64,000 bases of DNA. It comes from Plantago major (Eukaryota > Streptophyta > Magnoliopsida > Lamiales > Plantaginaceae). The DNA is taken from contig CM048840.1 of NCBI GenBank assembly GCA_026545765.1, positions 17,116,765 to 17,180,764 on the forward strand, read 5' to 3'. The notes beneath the pieces were generated by a model. The model was not told the origin of the DNA and made no database searches. It worked only from the letters and a program-made list of their open reading frames with translations. The position numbers were made by a program, and so were the translations under genes. This document shows, one piece after another, positions 1 through 10,800 of the stretch (positions within the stretch are counted from its first letter, which is position 1; each line of letters starts with the position of its first letter).

Positions 1-1430
1 GCTACCACCTAAATGGCTTTGCATGAACGACATCTCAAAACGCACAAATCATAGAAACATATGTTTAAGAAAAGAAAAACACAGTGACGATTTGGTGTTG
101 AGTTACATGGTGAGTTAAAGAAAAAGAAAGATTATTAGATGAATAATAATTGAGTTAAATGTTAGTCAAAGATAATGGCGTTTGTGACGGAGTTAAAGTT
201 CTATAGTGTTTGTAGGGTTGTGAGAGAGAGAGAGAGAGACCGTGCCGAATTAAGCCTTAGCGACCTTTAAAAAGAGTTTTTCACAACTTCTAAAACACAC
301 ACTTCACTTTCTATGTCTGTCATTTTGATTTATCGCTCCATTTCCATTTTCTCCCTCTAACGGAATTATCCAATTCTCCATCGTTGATTAACCTTCCGTG
401 ATCACCTTTGAAAGATGAGCTGCGGCGACCAACTCCATATCGATCGTATTGTGCTTCAGTTTCCATGTGAGTTTATGCCATTTTTATTTGTGTGTTAAGT
501 AAATTAGAGATTTTTTTGTTATTTGATACTGCGATATGTTGGTATGATTTTGTGCTGATCCCGCAGTGTGTTTGTTTTGAAAGTCGAATTGGAGGAGCAG
601 ATCCCATGTTCCATGCGATTGACGAACAAATTGGTGAATCATGTTGCCTTTAAGGTATAATATAATAATGGAAGTTTGGGTCTTTTTGAATTGTGAATGA
701 TTTCTTCTGAGCTGTGGTTATGGAGAAAGTCTGGTTTCGGGATTAATGCTTTGTTTTCAGGTCATGACGACACATCCGGATAAGTATATAGTGCGGCCAA
801 ATAAGGCTGTTGTGTTGCCTCACTCTACATGTGATGTTGTAGGTCTGTTTCTTTCTACTTATAGATGTAGGTACTATATGTCTTTAAATTTTAGGCGAAT
901 TTTGTGTTTTTCAAGTAAGAGATGAATGAGATACAGTTCTTGAAGGTGGTGTTTGATAAAAAAAAAAAAAGATCTTCTGGATTGCATTTGGATTGTGTTC
1001 ATTAAGAACTTTTCTGGTTTTTTCAGTTACGATGGAAGCTCAAGAGGAGACTCCCTCGGACATGGTTTGCCAGGATAAGTTTCTCATTCAGAGTACCGTT
1101 GTCGAACCTGGAGTATCTGGAAAGTATATTACTGCGGAAATGGTAACTTTTGTGATGCATTCCAAGTATTCGCTGATTAATTTTGCAATTTGAGGCATAA
1201 GTGGAAATATGAATGATCTAACATGCTCCATTGGTTAATTAGTTCAGCAAGGAGTGGGGAAATGAAGTTGGTCAACGCAAATTGAGTGTTGCATATGTTT
1301 CACCCCTGCAACCCCCTGCACCAGTTCAGGAGGGGTCAGAGTTGGAGTCGGAGTAAGGCACATCTCCAAGGGCTTCTATCTCGGACAATGGGACTGTGCA
1401 TCAGAATTTTGAACTAGTTTGAATGTTTGA
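1..1430 (+). repeat. Left copy of a tandem segmental duplication (VAP27 5' half)
   Basis: This block is a diverged direct copy of 2978-4196. Similarity begins at the window edge (GCTACCACCTAA, also at about 2980) and runs through promoter, 5' leader, five exons and four introns. It ends about 1410, just after the shared text encoding ISDNGTV. The copied block therefore stops at the end of exon 5 and leaves out the three exons that encode the coiled coil and membrane anchor. A short GA microsatellite at about 222-238 is present only in this copy. The original left limit may lie outside the window. Confidence 0.85.
415..1356 (+). CDS. VAP27: VAP27-like MSP-domain protein, short form without membrane anchor
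   Basis: Exons read as 415-466, 584-654, 761-842, 1027-1142 and 1243-1356. All borders are GT-AG and the frame is open for 144 aa. The product is almost only an MSP domain (start MSCGDQLHIDRIVLQFPFEL, later YIVRPN, VVLPHSTCDVVVTM and DKFLIQS). VAP27 proteins normally bind FFAT-motif partners and tether the ER to the plasma membrane or cytoskeleton through a C-terminal anchor. Here the frame ends in ELESE just before the GSSPR linker of the neighbour, so coiled coil and anchor are absent. The conserved VKTT is VMTT and CVRPNTG is IVRPNKA, so ligand binding may have changed. It is either a soluble decoy-like paralog or a pseudogene that has kept its frame. Confidence 0.7.
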
Positions 1431-2977
1431 TAACCCAACGACATGCATTCTTCAACCTGAATTCCTTGCAGCAACACAATCTTTGCCTCCCTACTACCAC
1501 CACATTCACCACAAATCCACATCTAATATGGAATTCCGGACACCACAAAGACTTGATGTCTCCCTTAGGGTTTACCCTTCGATTTGAGATTTTCTCTCCT
1601 CGTTGATTGAGCTCTTAGCGTGAATCCCTTCGTGTTAGATATATGTTTATCCTAAGCTTTTGCTACCTTCTTCTTCTAAGAAGACAGCTAGCATACATGA
1701 TTTGGTTAACTTTCTCTAAAGTTGATTGTGTTGTATCATGGTTGATATATAAAGTTAAAAGTGTACATAATTAGATCCATGAATTTTAATCTTTCCCAAC
1801 TTTGTGTGTTGTTTTTCCTCTTCTTAGTTCTGTGTCGTTATCGGCTAAGACCTGATTAGTTCTATTTGAGCACTAAAATTACTGATTTTTCCTACAATCA
1901 CTTTTTTTCATTTTCACAAAATTCAAAGCTGTACCTTTACGTAAACGAATTGCATGTATCGGCACCTAACTTATAAAGGGAAAATGGACTAAGTTTTAAT
2001 AGATACGAATCACTCAGGAAGATTTAAAAGTTTTAAAACTCTAAAATACATTAGAAATATTACAGTGTTGGTGATGGCTGTCTTTGTCGAATCTTGTTGT
2101 TTTCTTGTTATAATCGTCCATTATACTACATGCAGTCCTATCCTGTTTTGCTGATGATAACATACTAATGAAGATGTGCCATTTATAGATCCGGGTCAAA
2201 GTGGTCCAATTATCTTCTGGACCTCTGTACCAAAGCATACTAACATGAGATAGTTGTAAATTCTCCGTCGGCGGATCATCTGCCCCACTTCGTATCTCAT
2301 TTCGTGACATCCCCACTTCGAGTCCTATTTCATGACATTAAACATAATTGAAGAGGCTAAAAAATGAGGAGGAATTTAGAATTTCTCGATCACCAGTAAA
2401 TTGAGCCACTTTTGTAAAGGAGAAAATATTGAACTCTCCAGGCCAAAAAGAATGAACCTATCATATAACTCCTCACCTTTTCATCTTTTTAGACCATAGT
2501 GGTTCAAAAGGGTCTTGCAAGAAAAAGAAGGAATTTGATAAACAAAACATGACAAGAGAAAATCAATTTGTTAACCAAAACATGTATTTTTGTTAATTAA
2601 TTGATCAACAATATAAAGGGAAAGGGATTTAATGAACATCTTTTAAAAAAGCTGAGAGCAAGTTCTAATTTTCAAGCATTGCTCCAAATTTTCAAACTGA
2701 TGTTATAACCAATCGTATTTACATTGCCATTTTGTAGAACTATGTAATAATATGATGGAACATCATTTTATGAAGGTATCTTAACCCGTTAAAAGTTTAA
2801 AACTTTTCGAATTTCACTCATAATAAAAATGTTGTAGTGTTGTACCGTAAACAAGAATACTACCAAAGCAAAATTAAAAAAAATTGTGAACCCATTCTTA
2901 GACCTAAAAGTAGTAATTTTAAATATTCAAGTGGTAAGAATTAAAAGCTTCATAAAGACCCTTTGTTGAAACAGCTA
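1431..2977. other. Intergenic, no gene recognised
   Basis: AT-rich spacer between the two VAP27 copies. Short open frames occur but none resembles a known protein or has supporting splice context. No clear terminal inverted repeats were seen. Confidence 0.6.
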
Positions 2978-4196
2978 AGCTACCACCTAATTTGACAGCA
3001 AAACAATTGGCTTTGCACGAACAACATCTCATCTCAAAAGCGCAAATCACAAACGCGACATAAGAATTTCTAAAAAACACACTTCCCTTTCTCTCTCTGT
3101 CATTTTGATTTATCGCTCCATTTCCATTTTCTCTCTCTAACGGAACTTTCCAATTCTCCGTCGTCGATTAACCAGCGGCGATCACCGTTGAAAGATGAGT
3201 TCCGGTGACCTCCTCCAAATCGACCCTATCGAGCTTCATTTCCCATGTGAGTTTCAGCCATTTTCATCTCTGTGTTCTGTTAATTTCAGATTTTTTTATT
3301 TGTAATTTGATCTGGTGGTATGATTTTGTTCTGATTTCGCGGTGTGCTTGTTTTGAAAGTCGAATTGAAGAAGCAGATCTCATGTTCCATGCAATTGACG
3401 AACAAATCGGATAATCATGTTGCCTTTAAGGTATATATAATATTAATCAAAGTTTGGGTCTTTTTCAATTGTGAATACTGAATATTCTCTCTGAGCTTTG
3501 GTTATGGAGAAAATCTGGTTTTGTGATTAATGCTTTGTCTTTCAGGTCAAGACGACGAATCCGAAGAAGTATTGCGTGAGGCCGAATACTGGCGTTGTGT
3601 CGCCTCACTCTACATGTGATGTCGTAGGTCTGTTTCTTTGTTGCTTTCTATTTATAGATGTAGATAGTATGTCTTTAAATTTTAGGTGAATTTTGTGTTT
3701 TACCGTTTTAGAGTAAGAGATCAATGAATTGGAGTTGTTGAAGGTGGGGTTTGATAAATAAGATATCCTGGATTGCATTTGGATTGTGTTGTTTATGAGT
3801 TTCTTGGCTTTTTTCAGTTACGATGCAAGCTCAGAAGGAGGCTCCGTCGGACATGGTTTGTCGGGATAAGTTTCTCCTTCAGAGTGTCGTTGTCAGCCCC
3901 GGAGTCACTCCAAAGGAAATAACTGCAGAAATGGTAACTTTTTGATGCATTCCAAGTATTCACTGATTAATTTTCCAAGTTGGGCGTAAGTGGGAATACG
4001 CATAATCTAACATGTTCCATTGGTTTATTAGTTCAACAAGGAGTCGGGAAATCAAGTTGATGAATGCAAATTGAGAGTTGCATATGTTTCACCCCAGCAA
4101 CCCCCTTCACCAGTTCGGGAGGGGTCGGAGGAAGGCTCATCTCCAAGGGCTTCTATCTCGGACAATGGGACTGTGAATCAGAATTCTGAATTTTTG
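2978..4196 (+). repeat. Right copy of the VAP27 segmental duplication
   Basis: Homologous to 1-1410. The leader (ATTTATCGCTCCATTTCC), the exon lengths 52, 71, 82 and 116 nt, and the intron starts are the same. This copy is continuous with the complete VAP27 gene and is therefore the likely parent, or the better preserved sister. Confidence 0.85.
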
Positions 4197-6185
4197 GTGA
4201 GTTTATGAATCTTGAGTTTAGGTGTGACAACAATTTGTCTTAACTGCTAAAACTTGTGTTTTCTAGTGGTTGATCAATCAATTTAGAGTCATTTCTTTCT
4301 TTCATGACTATGCAGATGTCAAAATCATATGCTGAACCACAGGAAAGCTCATCAGAGGTTTATACCCTATTTCAATTTTCTCTATGTTTCTTGTCTGTAG
4401 CTATTTACATAAAAGGATTTTGCGTCTTATGTTGTCCATATCATCAGTTTTACTTGGTGTTAGTTGTCTGTTTTTTTAATGTTGTTCAGACATTTTTCAT
4501 GATCCTTTCGACCCTAGTGATTACTGGTTTTTTCATGTCCTGTTCTCATGCAGGTGTACAGATTGTCTTTTGTTTTGGGGTTTTATTTATTATCCTCATC
4601 ACTGGGTGCTAGATTCTTTTCCACTTCAGGAGACAAAATATATAGTGAGTAGTTGTGAAGTAGAAGTAGTAATTATTTCTAGCTAGTATACAAAATAGTT
4701 AATAGTGCAAGGTCATCAGGGGAACATCTTAGATTCTGATTCTGTTAGGAGTTATTCTTATATCCTAAAAGGCACATAGAAACCATACACATATAATCAC
4801 TGGTAGGCCGATAAAAATGTGCTTGTATAATTGTATATATTAATTGTAAAGGTTCTAAAATGTTATGAAAAAAAGTTGTGCTGCATATATGATGTTGGAT
4901 TCTTCTGTTGACCCCAGGAGCTGTTCTTTTCTATTGATACTTTTGTATTTGTTTCAATCTAGGTTAAGGCCTTGATCTCGAAGCTGAATGAGGAGAAGCG
5001 ATCTGCTCTTCAGCAAAATAACAAGCTTCAGCACGAACTGGTAGGAACATGCTATATCCTTGTGACTCTGTTATGTTAATAACTTCTTCCTAGAGTAACA
5101 TTGCAACAACTACAGTAATGCATCCTCTCCCCACCCAAAAACAACTTATAAAAGAAAATAAAGTCGACGACCGAAGATGGTAGGAAACGAAGAACAACTA
5201 TTTGTTTATGCTTTTCTCCCGCTATCCAACGGTTCTGCCAATTGTGATTATTATGATCTCAAGAAATATTGTTTTTCTATCTTGGAATTCCTGCTTAATA
5301 TCCAGATTCAACTTGATTTGATTCTTAACTAGTCTGCTTGCTTTGGTAGTCCGTTGAATGTATTACCTCGCAGCACAGTTTATTGACTCTTCATAAAAAT
5401 CCTTAGTGTCATATAGTCATACTTACAAACTATATATTCCTTAGTATCTATTGTCGAATCCACAGACCTCATCCTAAATTCCAAAGTACTAATAACCAAT
5501 CATCCTTGTAACGAAGCTTAAAGAACTACTTTGTTTCAACCCCACGATCCTATTGGATATAGAAAAAAACTTATGGTAGTCGTATGGCAGCTTACATGAT
5601 TCTCAAGTGACAATGTTTCCTTTTGGGAACCATGAAAGGGTGGTTTGGCGTTTACCTGCTGTTGTATAAGATTTACGTTCATTGCTTTCCTAGCAATGCA
5701 CAGATACCAGACCCTTGCTAGATCTGAATACATTCTTTTTCCTTCTCATCCACTTGTAATGTTTAATACTAATATCAAGGATTCTCTTGGCTGTCAGATC
5801 CAAGAAAATACGGAAGCTTAAGCATAACAATGAAACATTGAATTCATGCAGTTGAAATTGGTTTTCTGCATAAAATATCAGCAGTCGATTAGTTTTCTGG
5901 TTATCCTTGTGGAGCATTTATCCTCATAAATTATGAATACACCCTGTTACTCACCCTCTTCAGCAAGGTCGATGACTTTAATGGAAGGGTTCCATTGTTG
6001 ATAACTATGGTTTGTATGCTTTTAAAACGGCACATTTGAGTCGGCCAAATTTCACAATTTATTCATTTATGCAGGAGCTATTGAGGCGTCAAGGTAACAG
6101 AAGCAGTGGTGGTATTCCATTCATGTACGTGATCATTGTTGGGTTGATCGGCATGCTCCTGGGTTATCTTTTGAAGAGGACATGA
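3195..6185 (+). CDS. VAP27: Vesicle-associated protein VAP27 (VAP27-1/PVA12 type), complete
   Basis: Eight exons: 3195-3246, 3360-3430, 3546-3627, 3818-3933, 4032-4196, 4316-4357, 4963-5040 and 6075-6185. They give 717 nt and 238 aa, the usual size of plant VAP27. Residues 1-125 form the MSP domain (start MSSGDLLQIDPIELHFP, then VKTTNPKKYCVRPNTGVV and VTMQAQKEAPSDMVC). A Ser/Pro linker with GSSPRASISDNG follows, then a short coiled coil (VKALISKLNEEKRSALQQNN). The tail anchor sits at about 218-235 with a dimerisation-type pattern (VGLIGMLLGY) and ends KRT. VAPs sit in the ER membrane with the MSP domain in the cytosol and recruit FFAT-containing lipid-transfer and contact-site proteins. The start is the first ATG of the leader shared with the short copy. 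Exon lengths and phases match the minus-strand VAP27 at 56-60 kb. Confidence 0.92.
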
Positions 6186-6879
6186 TATTCAAAACAGTCC
6201 GATGGTCGTGCTTTAGATATCTCGGAGCTTGTTAAAATTTAGGACATCGAAGAAGAATATCCTCGTGTCCACGGTTTAGCTGTTTGCTTGACAGTAGAAA
6301 ACATATATGCCTGAACTAAGTTGGTGATTTTTGTAATTGCTGGAAGTGCATTATTCAATTGTGTGACTAATTGCTTTAACACCCCATCCATCACTTTTGT
6401 AAGTTAAGATATGGAGTAGTCTTTTACGGAACATCTCGTATGCTTTCTCTGTGGTTCAGTTTTCAAGTGTGTTTTTACTTGGTTGGGTTAAATTTGGTGA
6501 GACGTGAAAGAACATTGTAAATGTCAAAGGATTTACTCTGCTTCTTGGCTTGCTACTCGGAGTTGGCACCAAATTGCATCCATCTCTCTGTTTCTGCACA
6601 AATTGTAGGTTTCAGCTGGGCAGATAGTTGCTTCTCTCTTAAGCTTAATAACTCATCGGCAATAAATTAAATGCACCGTTACAAACTATGCTTTGTGGTT
6701 ATTGGTTATTGGTTAACAATGAATAATATCACATTTAAAATTGCCAATCACATCGCGTTGTCTTGTTTTTCCCGCCATGTTAACTTCATAATTTTGTCTC
6801 ACAAAACCAACCTTGGTTACATGTTTTAGGGGAAAAGATGTTTATGAACTTCAGAATAGTGTCTGGGACCAATTTAATA
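6186..6879 (+). other. 3' untranslated region and spacer downstream of VAP27
   Basis: The first few hundred bases are T-rich, as expected for a plant 3' UTR. No separate gene is visible up to the MITE at 6880. Confidence 0.5.
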
Positions 6880-7156
6880 CTCCCTCCGTTCCATAGATCT
6901 TTTGCTATTTAATTTTTGCACAATTTTTAAAAAGTTTGATTAAAAAATGGTTTATATAGATAAAGTAATAAGTGTATAGTAAAAAGTAAGAAAGAGAGCA
7001 CAAAGTCTCATGAGAGACGGCCTCTTAGGAGACTTACTCGAAAGATAGTGATTAAAATATTAATGATGGAGATAGTGGGTTTACATAAAAGGTGGAAAGT
7101 TTTTAATGAAACGCCCAAAATGGAAAAATAGAATGTTTCTAATGGAATTGAGGGAG
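6880..7156. mobile_element. Stowaway-like (Tc1/mariner) MITE
   Basis: Starts CTCCCTCCGTTCCAT and ends ATGGAATTGAGGGAG, an imperfect inverted repeat. It is flanked by TA on both sides (6878-6879 and 7157-7158). The 277-bp length, AT-rich core and absence of coding capacity are typical. The interior (about 6998-7040) carries CACAAAGTCTC and GAGACGGCCTC, a motif also found at the ends of the Mutator-like element at 23.8-28.8 kb, which suggests a nested fragment. Confidence 0.85.
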
Positions 7157-7804
7157 TACTTTACTCGGTCTCGGATTCAACTTCCCAAGTTTCATTTTTG
7201 AACATCTCAATATCACTTTTCCTCTCTTAAATAAAAAATGTACATCATATTAGTCTTTTAATCACCATCTCTCATACTTTATTAACTTTCCTATTAAAAC
7301 TTATATTTGGGTCTGCCGGATGTTGAACTCGGAACGGAAAGAGTTGATATATCTAAAGATAAATATCATATGCCGTGCATTTAATGTACGCAAGTACATG
7401 AAATTCGCGTTACTAACCATTAACTTGTAGTTAAAGACATGATCTTTTCAAATTTAAATATGTGATATTATTTTAAAATCAACAAAAAGCCTGTAGAGAT
7501 GCGATCTCAGAGTAAATTATCTACAGATGCACCTACTTTGTTAGTAAAAATGTCTATATTAGTAATATTAGTATATGTTTCATACGAAAAAATCATTTTA
7601 TTAACAATATTTATGATTTAAATAACAATAAATATATACAGTATGTTTTTATTAATTAAAAACTTATATAGACTAACTTAATTCTTTAATAGAGTGAAAT
7701 TGTTTTCATTTCTGTTCTCATCGACTTTTCTCATCCGCTGGAGAAAGAACCTCAAGGAGCTATGTGCTTAAATTGGAGCTCCTAAATAGATCTCAATATC
7801 TTCA
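7157..7804. other. Intergenic region and promoter of the CDP-DAG synthase gene
   Basis: Very AT-rich spacer without recognisable coding sequence. The last ~110 bases before the ATG at 7805 are C/T-rich and probably include the 5' leader. Confidence 0.4.
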
Positions 7805-10800
7805 ATGGCGGTTCAAATCGTGGAATTCAATACAATTCCTTTCAATCTCACCTCAATACGTTCTTCCCGCCCTATCTCTCGCTTGCGCCTTTGGCCAACA
7901 GCTCACAAGTTTCAGCTGAATTGCAGCAATGGCCGAACCAAATTTGCGAGGGGTTTTATGGTCATTCAGTACAGTAGACGGCGATTGACCACTGTCGTGG
8001 CTAGAGCGGAGCAGCCGGAGCAAATTCAAAGCGTTGAAGTGAGCGATGAGGTAGTCTCTTAAGCTTTTCTATAACTTTTGTTTCCTTTTTCCTTTTTTTT
8101 TTTTTTTTTTAATTTGTATGTGAATTGCGGAAATTGGGTTAGTTGTGATGCATTTTGAAGTTATCCGAATGCTAGTGTTTCGGTAGTGTCAAGTTCAGCT
8201 TATGCATAAAACAATGTCATTGGGAGTTAAAAAGAACAATGGGATGTAAACTCCGTCTTTGTTGAATCGATGAACTTGTTTTCTAGGAATTCAAAGCGAA
8301 TCGATGAATATATGCATTTCATTTTTTTTTTATGTCTTGTGATATCTCTTATTTTATGGACTAGGCTATCATAAATGGTCACTGTGAGTTCCCTGCCCAT
8401 GGAGAAATAGGACAATGAGTTTTCTCGTTGTAATTAGCCACGTATTAGAAATATTTTGCTTCATATGTTCTGTGTTGTAGTTGAATGATTCCCTGTATGT
8501 TGTTCAGACAATTTCTACTGGATCACCGAGATGGATGTGTTGTAGGAAGTTAATGGAGGCAGTCAAATGTCTTCGGAGGATGATTTAGATTCAGAACGCC
8601 AAAAGAAAGCAAGTCAGTTGAAGAACAGGGTTATGTTTGGACTTGGGATTGGAGTTTCTGCTGGAGGAGTGGTCTTGGCTGGAGGATGGGTTTTTACTTT
8701 GGGACTTGCTGCAGCAGTATTTATTGGTTCCAGGGAGTACTTTGAGTTGGTAAGAAGTCGGGGAATTGCTTCTGGAATGACTCCTCCTCCTCGATATGTA
8801 TCACGAGCTTGCTCTGTTATCTGCTGTCTAATGCCTCTACTAACACTGTAAGAGGGTTTGCCTAACTTCCAGTTGCTTGGGTCATTCATTAGTCATGCAC
8901 ATGGACCTCAGCTTTCAATTTCCTGCGAGTGGAATGAAGATTTACCTCTGTTATCTTCTAAGTTTGTGAGATTACCTTTCCTTGTTCTCCCCCTCCTTTC
9001 ATCGCTAAACACCACCACCACTACCCCCCAAAATTGAATAAAATTCAAAATCGGAATATCAACGAATAAACACTTCAGATTTTTGCAGTTCCCTTAAATA
9101 ACATGAAACAAGAGTTTCACTTCTCATAGATTTGGTTAGAAATATAAGTTAGATGTATGAAGCCTGATCATAGTAGCAGAGACACCATTCCATCTTTAAT
9201 TATGTTTTCTTGATGATGCAATGAACACACATTTGTATACCAGTTCATTCTCTTTTTTCCTTATCTGGAAAATAAAGAGTGCATCATGCAAGATGTCCAT
9301 AAGTTCTCGGGAAAAGTTGATGAACATGTCAAATGCGCTGGGTGTTATTACCTGCAAATTATCTATATTTTTTTGTGTTACTTTCTGTTTCACGAGTGAT
9401 GCAGCTTTTTATTGTTAGTCATGTCAGTTGCGGAAGAATAAGATTTCACAACATTTGTTATTTTGGCCATTTCAATTAACCATTTCTTGCATGTTTTACT
9501 TTTGTCCTGACGGTATTTATGTTTCTATGGATTTCAATTGATGACCCCTTTTATGTCTCTCTAGATACTATGGGAATATTGATGTCTCCGTGACATCTTC
9601 GGCTTTCTTCGTTGCAACGGCCCTTCTTCTGCAGAAGGGGAATCCTCGTTTTGCTCAACTCAGTAGTACCATGTTTGGACTGTTTTATTGTGGCTACCTT
9701 CCTTGCTTCTGGGTTAAGCTACGATGTGGTTTAGCAGCCCCCGCTTTGAATACTAGTAAGTTAAGTTGACATTCTGTTTTCAATAGGGGGACATCAGTTT
9801 TAAATCTCTTCCAGAAATCTGCACTTAGCTGCAGTGTCAGTGCATTTAGTTTTCTCTTAACATGAATATAATCTAAAAAGTAGCCAATATTTTCAACAGG
9901 TAGCAAATCTTTTACCTCCAGCACATATCGAGTCAAATGATACTGGTTCGTCATTGGTTTTCTTACTTAGGTTCTGCATGGTTTACGGGATGGAAATGAA
10001 AAGAAATATGGAAAATGTAGTTACATGTTTTTTTCAATGGAAAATAAGAAAATGTAGGAAAATCTGGAAAATGCAGGAAAGACAAAAAAAAACCCTACAA
10101 AGTCTTCTCTTTATAACCTATCGAAAAGGGTAGATCTTGTAATTTTGTCAAAATGTTATGTTTCCTACAAAATGTTTTCCGCTGACATGTATACATACAG
10201 TAACAAATCATTCTGTACTCATAATATCCATTTCAACTCATTCATATGTTTGTTTTTGTTGGAAAGTTCTATAATCCTAGCCGATATATAGCAATGAATA
10301 AATAAACTGATTTGACATAAACTAATTTAAGGTACATTGCTATATTCATTATTATTATTACATGATACTCACTTTTTCCCCCAATTTTCACATTTTAATG
10401 ATTAATTTAAAGTGTCTGTGAATAAACTTCCACTATTTCTGTTAATTCAAAAAAATTGTATGGCCAAACAGTGGCCGTGGTTTGTACTCAAGAATTTTAT
10501 AGTCAACGTTTAGCCAAAAAAAAAAAGAACTTCAAAAAAGAAGGTTTGGAAACAAAATTAACTACCAATTCTCCTGGAAAACTGAAACGCACCAAACAAC
10601 AGGAAAAAAGAAAAGAAAGAAAAGGGAAAATGTTAGATTTCTCTTCAACATTTTCCAAAGGATTTTGATTTTCCTTCAATTCTTTTCCTTTCCCTCAAAA
10701 TCCCTTAAACCATGCAAAGTCACGGAAAAGGGAAATTGGGTAGAGACAGGCAAAAGTATGTGAAATTTTAGACTGCGTGCCTAATTTAGAATATTTTTTA

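Noticed and set aside
4304-4612. Hydrophobic open frame of about 100 residues in VAP27
   Set aside because: It is exon 6 reading into the T-rich intron 6; exon comparison with the minus-strand copy shows the true border at 4357.
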